Part shown: in pieces, positions 5,886 to 9,533 of the stretch
How positions within the stretch are numbered: position 1 is the first letter of the stretch
Layout of the letters: the number at the start of each line of letters is the position of its first letter
Notes under the pieces: generated by a model
What the model saw: only the letters and a program-made list of their open reading frames with translations
Databases searched by the model: none
What the model was told of the DNA's origin: nothing
Source of the DNA: Woeseia sp.
GTDB lineage: Bacteria > Pseudomonadota > Gammaproteobacteria > Steroidobacterales > Woeseiaceae
Direction of reading: 5' to 3'
Assembly (NCBI GenBank): GCA_018701055.1
Contig: JABIUH010000476.1
Location: 1 to 9,533 of the forward strand
Length of the DNA stretch: 9,533 nucleotides
Made by a program: the position numbers and the translations under genes

Positions 5886-6965
5886 TTAATGTTTGCCGTT
5901 GTTCTTTCGATACTGCAAATCTCGCGCCTGGCCAATCCAGTCTTCACGGTAAATTCGACTACGGAAGCCGCGGAGTTGTTGAGCAACTCGGTCAATATCA
6001 TATTCGCTCATTTCTGCAATTTGGTGAAAGCGAACAATGCCGAGACGATGGAGGATCTTCTCAATTGATGGGCCAATGCCTTTGATCATTTGCAGATCGT
6101 CGTTATTGTCGGCCGCGAGCGAGTCAGCGTCTGCGGCGGCATCATTCTCTGCATTAGTGTCGGCTGTGATGCTGTCTTCGTCGAAAACAGCCGCGAATGA
6201 GTTGTCAGCCAATGACACACTTTCATCAGCTGAGGCAGCGGAATCCTTTTGGAAGATATCATGAAGCGATGATTCACCGTCGATCTGATCCTGTAAATCG
6301 GACGCGTCGGAAAGACCGGTCATGGCGATTGACTCATTTGATGCATTACCACCATCCGGCAGCGAATCGGCGTCTAGCGGTTCGATTCTAGTGTGGTCGG
6401 ATTTTACAATCTCTTCTAAATCCTGCAGTCGAAATCGCGCTTTATTGAGTTCATCTTCCAGCGCTTTTGCTTCTGCATCGCGCTTACGAAATCGATCGAC
6501 CAGTGGCGGCACGCGGTTTTGCCAACTGGTTAATTCTCTGCTTAGATGAAAAATCTTGTCATCTTTTTCTTTCACTGCGGCCGACTGGCCGTCTGATAAT
6601 TTAACCTGCAGCTTCTCCCGTTGCGCGACTGAGACGTCGAGTTTTCCGCGTACTTCTTTCATTTGCCGTTGCAAGTCGTCGCGGCGGGCAAATGCTTCCT
6701 TCAGTGAATCAGAGAGTTCTCTAGCGCGATTGCTGTAGTCCTTTTGGGATGCCTGATACTGACTAATTTGCTCTATCAGACTTTTGTTTTGTTCGGCCAG
6801 CCGATTGTGTTCCGATTGTTGCGACTCCATCTGATTTTGCCAGCTTGCGCTTACAGCAATCTTTTCTTTTACACACCGATTTGCACGCATCATCCAGCCG
6901 ACCACAGCACCGATGATCAACATCAGTGCCAGCAGGCCAAAATGTGTGGCAGTTAATTCAGGCAT
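5886..6965 (-). CDS. membrane-anchored coiled-coil protein with C-terminal helix-hairpin-helix domain
   Basis: This 359-residue protein has four parts. An N-terminal membrane helix (8-26) is followed by basic RANRCVKEK, which predicts that the rest lies in the cytoplasm. A long charged coiled coil covers about 40-185. A low-complexity acidic linker rich in Asp, Ser and Ala covers about 190-288. The C-terminal domain (291-350) contains KGIGPSIEKIL (295-305) and ends with REDWIGQARDL. That domain is an HhH_5-type fold, like those appended to some NuoE and ribosomal L21 proteins; it may bind DNA or act as a protein contact. Function is unknown. ATG 6965 has AAGGA (complement of 6974-6978) eight bases upstream. 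The OmpA-like gene follows 38 bases downstream, so they are likely cotranscribed. The pair would place one partner on each side of the inner membrane. Confidence 0.88.
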   Translation of the reverse strand: MPELTATHFGLLALMLIIGAVVGWMMRANRCVKEKIAVSASWQNQMESQQSEHNRLAEQNKSLIEQISQYQASQKDYSNRARELSDSLKEAFARRDDLQRQMKEVRGKLDVSVAQREKLQVKLSDGQSAAVKEKDDKIFHLSRELTSWQNRVPPLVDRFRKRDAEAKALEDELNKARFRLQDLEEIVKSDHTRIEPLDADSLPDGGNASNESIAMTGLSDASDLQDQIDGESSLHDIFQKDSAASADESVSLADNSFAAVFDEDSITADTNAENDAAADADSLAADNNDDLQMIKGIGPSIEKILHRLGIVRFHQIAEMSEYDIDRVAQQLRGFRSRIYREDWIGQARDLQYRKNNGKH

Positions 6966-7053
6966 CGCTCTTTTCCTTGGCCCAATCCACCTACAATATC
7001 AAAATTTGCTGCACATACGGTCGCTGCTCAAAACTGGTCAGCGCGTTAGGACG

Positions 7054-8268
7054 CTAAACGAATCGAATCGAATCCAGTTCTTGCAAAACCTGACCGATTT
7101 GATCGACTGCCCAGTCGATTTGTTCTTTAGTAATAATCAGGGGTGGTGCAAGCCGCACGACAGTTTCATGCGTCTCTTTGCTCAACAGGCCTCTCGTCAT
7201 GAGTCGTTCGCAAATTTCGCGAGCGCTACCGAGTGCCGGATCAATTTCAATGCCGATAAACAGGCCGCTGCCGCGAATCGTGCTAATCATGGCGCTGTCC
7301 AGCTTTTTGAGTTCACCCATCATGTAATTGCCCATTTCCATGCTTCGTTCCGCTAGGTTTTCATCTACCAGAATATTGAGCGCTTCAAGGCCGATCGCGG
7401 CGGCGAGCGGATTGCCGCCGAACGTACTGCCATGAGTGCCGGGTACGAATACATCCATCACTTCTTTTTTGGCGAGAAACATCGATACCGGCATGATGCC
7501 GCCACCGAGGGCTTTGCCGAGAATCAATCCATCGGGAACGACATCTTCATGATTGCATGCCAGCATTTTGCCTGTTCGGCCCAGACCGCATTGAATTTCA
7601 TCCGCAATGAGTAGCACGTTGTGCTCGCGACACAGCGTTTCGCACGCTTTCAAATAGCCCGCAGGCGGAATGACGATGCCGCCCTCTCCCTGAATGGGTT
7701 CAATCAGGAACGCAGCCGTGTTTGGTGTGATCAACGCCTTGAGCGAATCGATGTCGCCGTATTGGGCAATCTTAAAACCGGGTGTTAGCGGGCCGAAATT
7801 CTTTTGATATTCGGCTTCGTCGGAAAACGAGATGATAGTAGTCGTCCGCCCATGGAAATTGCCGCTGCAAACAATGATCTCCGCCTGGTTCTCGGCAATT
7901 CCTTTGATCTCGTAGCCCCATCGTCGTGCGGCTTTTACCGCCGTTTCAACTGCTTCGGCACCCGTATTCATCGGCAAGGCAGCATCTTGCCCTGTTAGCT
8001 CGCAGGCGCGTTCTAAAAAGGGGCCGAGTTTGTCCGTGTAGAAGGCGCGCGAAACGATACACAACTTTTCCGCTTGCGCTTTCAACGCGGCGACCAGACG
8101 TGGATTGGCATGGCCATGGCTAACAGCGGAATATGCGCTCATCATGTCGAGATACTTATTGCCTTCCTCGTCCCAGACGTAGACGCCTTCGCCGCGTGAC
8201 AGCACGACGGGCAGAGGATGATAGTTTTGCGCGCAATAGCGATTTTCGAGGTCTGATCCGGATGACAT
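7054..8268 (-). CDS. rocD: ornithine aminotransferase (ornithine--oxo-acid transaminase)
   Basis: This PLP enzyme moves the delta-amino group of ornithine to 2-oxoglutarate, giving glutamate semialdehyde, and so links arginine/ornithine breakdown to proline and glutamate. It is a class III aminotransferase. Counting residues from the GTG at 8277, the PLP lysine is Lys255 in LGKALGGG and NTGAEAVETAVKAAR covers 104-118. Residues that set apart ornithine aminotransferase align with the human enzyme by position: Tyr19 and Tyr49 (human Tyr55, Tyr85), Arg144 (Arg180) and Glu198 (Glu235). This argues against acetylornithine or GABA aminotransferase. The frame opens at GTG 8277 (407 residues), but ATG 8268 (404 residues) has TAAGAAG eight bases upstream, one base from ideal, and is preferred. 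No other arginine-pathway gene is adjacent. It is divergent from the hydrolase, and the HhH gene follows 88 bases after its stop. Confidence 0.95.
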   Translation of the reverse strand: MSSGSDLENRYCAQNYHPLPVVLSRGEGVYVWDEEGNKYLDMMSAYSAVSHGHANPRLVAALKAQAEKLCIVSRAFYTDKLGPFLERACELTGQDAALPMNTGAEAVETAVKAARRWGYEIKGIAENQAEIIVCSGNFHGRTTTIISFSDEAEYQKNFGPLTPGFKIAQYGDIDSLKALITPNTAAFLIEPIQGEGGIVIPPAGYLKACETLCREHNVLLIADEIQCGLGRTGKMLACNHEDVVPDGLILGKALGGGIMPVSMFLAKKEVMDVFVPGTHGSTFGGNPLAAAIGLEALNILVDENLAERSMEMGNYMMGELKKLDSAMISTIRGSGLFIGIEIDPALGSAREICERLMTRGLLSKETHETVVRLAPPLIITKEQIDWAVDQIGQVLQELDSIRFV

Positions 8269-8276
8269 AGAATTCA

Positions 8277-8283
8277 CTTCTTA
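8277..8283 (-). promoter_or_regulatory. ribosome binding site deciding the rocD start
   Basis: On the minus strand TAAGAAG differs by one base from TAAGGAG. It lies eight bases before ATG 8268, whereas it overlaps the alternative GTG at 8277. This supports ATG 8268 as the start of the ornithine aminotransferase. Confidence 0.55.
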
Positions 8284-8292
8284 ATAAAGTAG

Positions 8293-8315
8293 GCCCAATA
8301 CAGATGTGATTGGGC
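8293..8315. repeat. perfect inverted repeat in the divergent promoter region
   Basis: GCCCAAT (8293-8299) and ATTGGGC (8309-8315) are perfect 7-bp arms separated by nine bases. The repeat lies between the divergent rocD and hydrolase genes, 25 bases before the rocD start. No T-run follows on either strand, so it is not a terminator. It could be an operator for a dimeric regulator (centre-to-centre spacing of 16 bases) or a leader hairpin in the rocD mRNA. Confidence 0.5.
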
Positions 8316-8370
8316 ATTCATAAGGCCGTAATTTTACAGTAATAACAGGTAGACAGGCTAGACACTTCCA

Positions 8371-9015
8371 ATGCGAAAACTCCCGAAAAAGCGCGAATTT
8401 CTAATTGATGGCCCTGCTGGGGATCTCGAGGCCATGCTGGAAAGTCCGCCGGCGGCGGATTTGACCGGTTGCGTCGTCGTATGCCACCCGCACCCGGTGC
8501 ACGGTGGAACCATGCAAAATAAAGTTGTACACACGTTGGCGCGGGGATTCCTGGGTCAGAATTTTGCGGCTTTGCGGTTCAATTTCCGTGGCGTAGGGAA
8601 GAGTGCCGGTACCTTCGATAACGGTGACGGCGAACTTGACGACGTGTTAGCAGCCATCGATTGGTTGCGAACCGAGTTTCCGGAAAAACCCTTATGGATA
8701 GCAGGTTTTTCTTTTGGCGCCGCAATGGCCGTGCGCGCAGCTGTATCACCTGGCGCTGAAGGGCTCATAAGCGTTGCGCCTGCGGTTTCACGATTCGCGA
8801 ATAACCTGGATCTGCAGCCTGAGTGCCCATGGCTGATCGTTCAGGGTGATCAGGACGAATTGGTTGATATTGAGGAGACCATCGCGTGGGTCAATGAGCT
8901 GAATCCAGGCCCAGTACTCGAATGTTTTCCGGAGACGGAACATTTTTTTCACGGGAAGCTCGTGTTATTGAGAAATGCTGTTGAAGCATTCATAGAGAAG
9001 CACGTCTCGAGCTAG
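8371..9015 (+). CDS. small alpha/beta hydrolase (COG2945-like)
   Basis: This 214-residue cytosolic protein is a compact alpha/beta hydrolase. The early strand ends in CHPHPVHGGTMQNKVV (38-53), the HPHP motif typical of the COG2945 group, with RFNFRGVGKSAG at 69-80. The nucleophile elbow GFSFGA puts Ser114 as catalytic serine. Acid candidates are Asp160 and Asp162 in GDQDELVD, and the histidine is His191 or His194 in TEHFFHGK. All triad parts are present, so it should be active, but the substrate cannot be read from the sequence; a carboxylesterase-like role is the broad expectation. The family is normally 200-220 residues, so this copy is full length. ATG 8371 has no strong ribosome site (AGG near 8355-8358 is too far). 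It is divergent from rocD, with 102 bases between starts. Confidence 0.9.
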   Translation: MRKLPKKREFLIDGPAGDLEAMLESPPAADLTGCVVVCHPHPVHGGTMQNKVVHTLARGFLGQNFAALRFNFRGVGKSAGTFDNGDGELDDVLAAIDWLRTEFPEKPLWIAGFSFGAAMAVRAAVSPGAEGLISVAPAVSRFANNLDLQPECPWLIVQGDQDELVDIEETIAWVNELNPGPVLECFPETEHFFHGKLVLLRNAVEAFIEKHVSS

Positions 9016-9017
9016 CG

Positions 9018-9245
9018 ATGGATTGTCGCGCGTTGCTCGCGGTGACACCGAACTTTGCAGCCAATGGGTGAGGACTGGCGCCTTTTTCGACTGTGAGTCC
9101 TTGCCATCGGTCGATGCCGACGAAGCGATCATTTGGGTAGGCTTGATATGGATTGCTTCGCTGCGCTCGCAAAGACGCTGTGTGAGTTTTGACGCCTTTC
9201 CCGATTTTGTGTCTTCGTGATGCGTGCAGCGACGCGGCGATCCAG
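9018..9245. repeat. three degenerate copies of a short dispersed repeat
   Basis: Copy 1 (about 9018-9046, +) and copy 2 (about 9148-9177, +) both begin ATGGATTG and run through a GC-rich CGCTCGC-type core into GTGAC or AAGACG. Copy 3 (about 9216-9245) is the inverted form: read on the minus strand it gives TGGATCGCCGCGTCGC. These resemble the GGATTGC...CGCTCGCAATGACG elements scattered between genes in many proteobacteria. Copies 2 and 3 face each other and could fold together. Confidence 0.5.
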
Positions 9246-9312
9246 GTCTGATTGGGTGACCGGCAACATCTGGTCGCAGGCTCTTTGAGCAAGCCCGTCC
9301 AAATTTGCGCCT

Positions 9313-9357
9313 AATTCGCCCGCGAAGACGAAATCAGCGAGCTGATTATCGCGAATT
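9313..9357. repeat. nested inverted repeats (imperfect hairpin)
   Basis: The outer arms AATTCGC (9313-9319) and GCGAATT (9351-9357) are perfect. They enclose a second perfect pair, AATCAGC (9332-9338) and GCTGATT (9341-9347). The side loops are unequal, at 12 and 3 bases. The structure ends exactly where the TGATCTTTAGTA direct repeat begins. Confidence 0.5.
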
Positions 9358-9533
9358 GATCTTTAGTAATGACCCCAAAAAAGGTCCCAGCCCTCAGGCA
9401 TAGATAGTCATCGCGGGCGCGACCGGTGAGGGATGACCTTTATGGCGGAAATAAAACAGCTCAATCCTCCTGCAATGCGCAAATTGGCGCGAGAGCCAGC
9501 TGAAGGCTGATCTTTAGTATCTACCACAAAAAA
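9357..9533 (+). repeat. direct repeat, 151-base period, each copy ending in an A-tract
   Basis: TGATCTTTAGTA occurs at 9357-9368 and again at 9508-9519. The following 14 bases also align (ACC-C then six A), giving about 22 of 26 matches. Copy 2 ends at the window edge, so a longer tandem array could continue to the right. Each copy is preceded by a short hairpin-capable segment. Confidence 0.6.

Larger units (their letters stand above)
9016..9533. other. gene-free, palindrome-rich region with repeats
   Basis: I see no credible gene in these 518 bases. The open frames here have repeat-like translations (such as SLRAQRSNP) and no family features. The left part (9018-9245) carries three related GGATTG-type GC-rich repeats and short hairpins: AGGACT/AGTCCT at 9071-9076 and 9096-9101, and CATCG-GT-CGATG at 9105-9116. 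The right part (9313-9533) carries a nested hairpin and a direct repeat with A-tracts. There is no clear terminator after the hydrolase gene. The region runs off the right edge. Confidence 0.65.

Noticed and set aside
6913..7356. 147-residue plus-strand frame
   Set aside because: It is a shadow of the HhH and rocD genes on the other strand and the gap between them.
8990..9292. 100-residue minus-strand frame in the right-hand gap
   Set aside because: Its translation contains SLRAQRSNP, the usual artefact of dispersed intergenic repeats.
9407..9437. GTCATC/GATGAC hairpin as a terminator
   Set aside because: The 6-bp stem has a 19-base loop, no proper T-run follows, and no gene lies directly upstream.

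Overview
The window looks like a chromosomal segment of a gammaproteobacterium. The main reasons are a PpnN (YgdH-type) nucleosidase very close to the E. coli protein, a proteobacterial HtpG with a textbook sigma-32 promoter, and a gamma-type cell-envelope gene set. Base composition is moderate, near 50% G+C by eye, and coding density is high, with no phage, CRISPR or antibiotic-resistance genes. I cannot name the genus.

Layout, left to right. (1) 1-798: the 3' part of ppnN, entering from the left edge. (2) 800-2000: a low-density stretch holding a small unrecognised gene (about 990-1244) closed by a strong intrinsic terminator (1322-1350). A short region with possible mobile-element debris follows. 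Then come two small consecutive genes: a soluble 63-74 residue protein and an 83-residue protein with two membrane helices. They are preceded by a CRP-like site placed as in class II CRP promoters. (3) 2004-4997: a protein-quality block on the + strand, with a sigma-32 promoter, htpG (Hsp90), msrB (methionine sulfoxide repair) and a lipoprotein FKBP-type prolyl isomerase. (4) 5005-6965, minus strand: a pair made of a membrane-anchored coiled-coil protein ending in a helix-hairpin-helix domain, followed by a periplasmic OmpA-like protein with two BON-like repeats. (5) 7054-8268, minus strand: ornithine aminotransferase. (6) 8371-9015, plus strand and divergent: a small alpha/beta hydrolase. (7) 9016-9533: no gene, but palindrome-rich sequence with copies of a short dispersed repeat and a direct repeat ending in A-tracts.

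How the parts fit. The htpG-msrB-FKBP block reads as a stress and proteostasis unit: refolding in the cytosol, repair of oxidised methionine, and proline isomerisation at the envelope. The HhH/OmpA pair has a peptidoglycan-binding periplasmic member and a cytoplasm-facing coiled-coil member, and is the least understood part of the window. The ornithine aminotransferase has no other arginine-pathway genes beside it.

I see no dramatic undescribed system. The best leads are the HhH-coiled-coil/OmpA-BON pair, the class II CRP-like architecture that bears on the start of the small gene at 1500/1533, and the repeat-rich right end.
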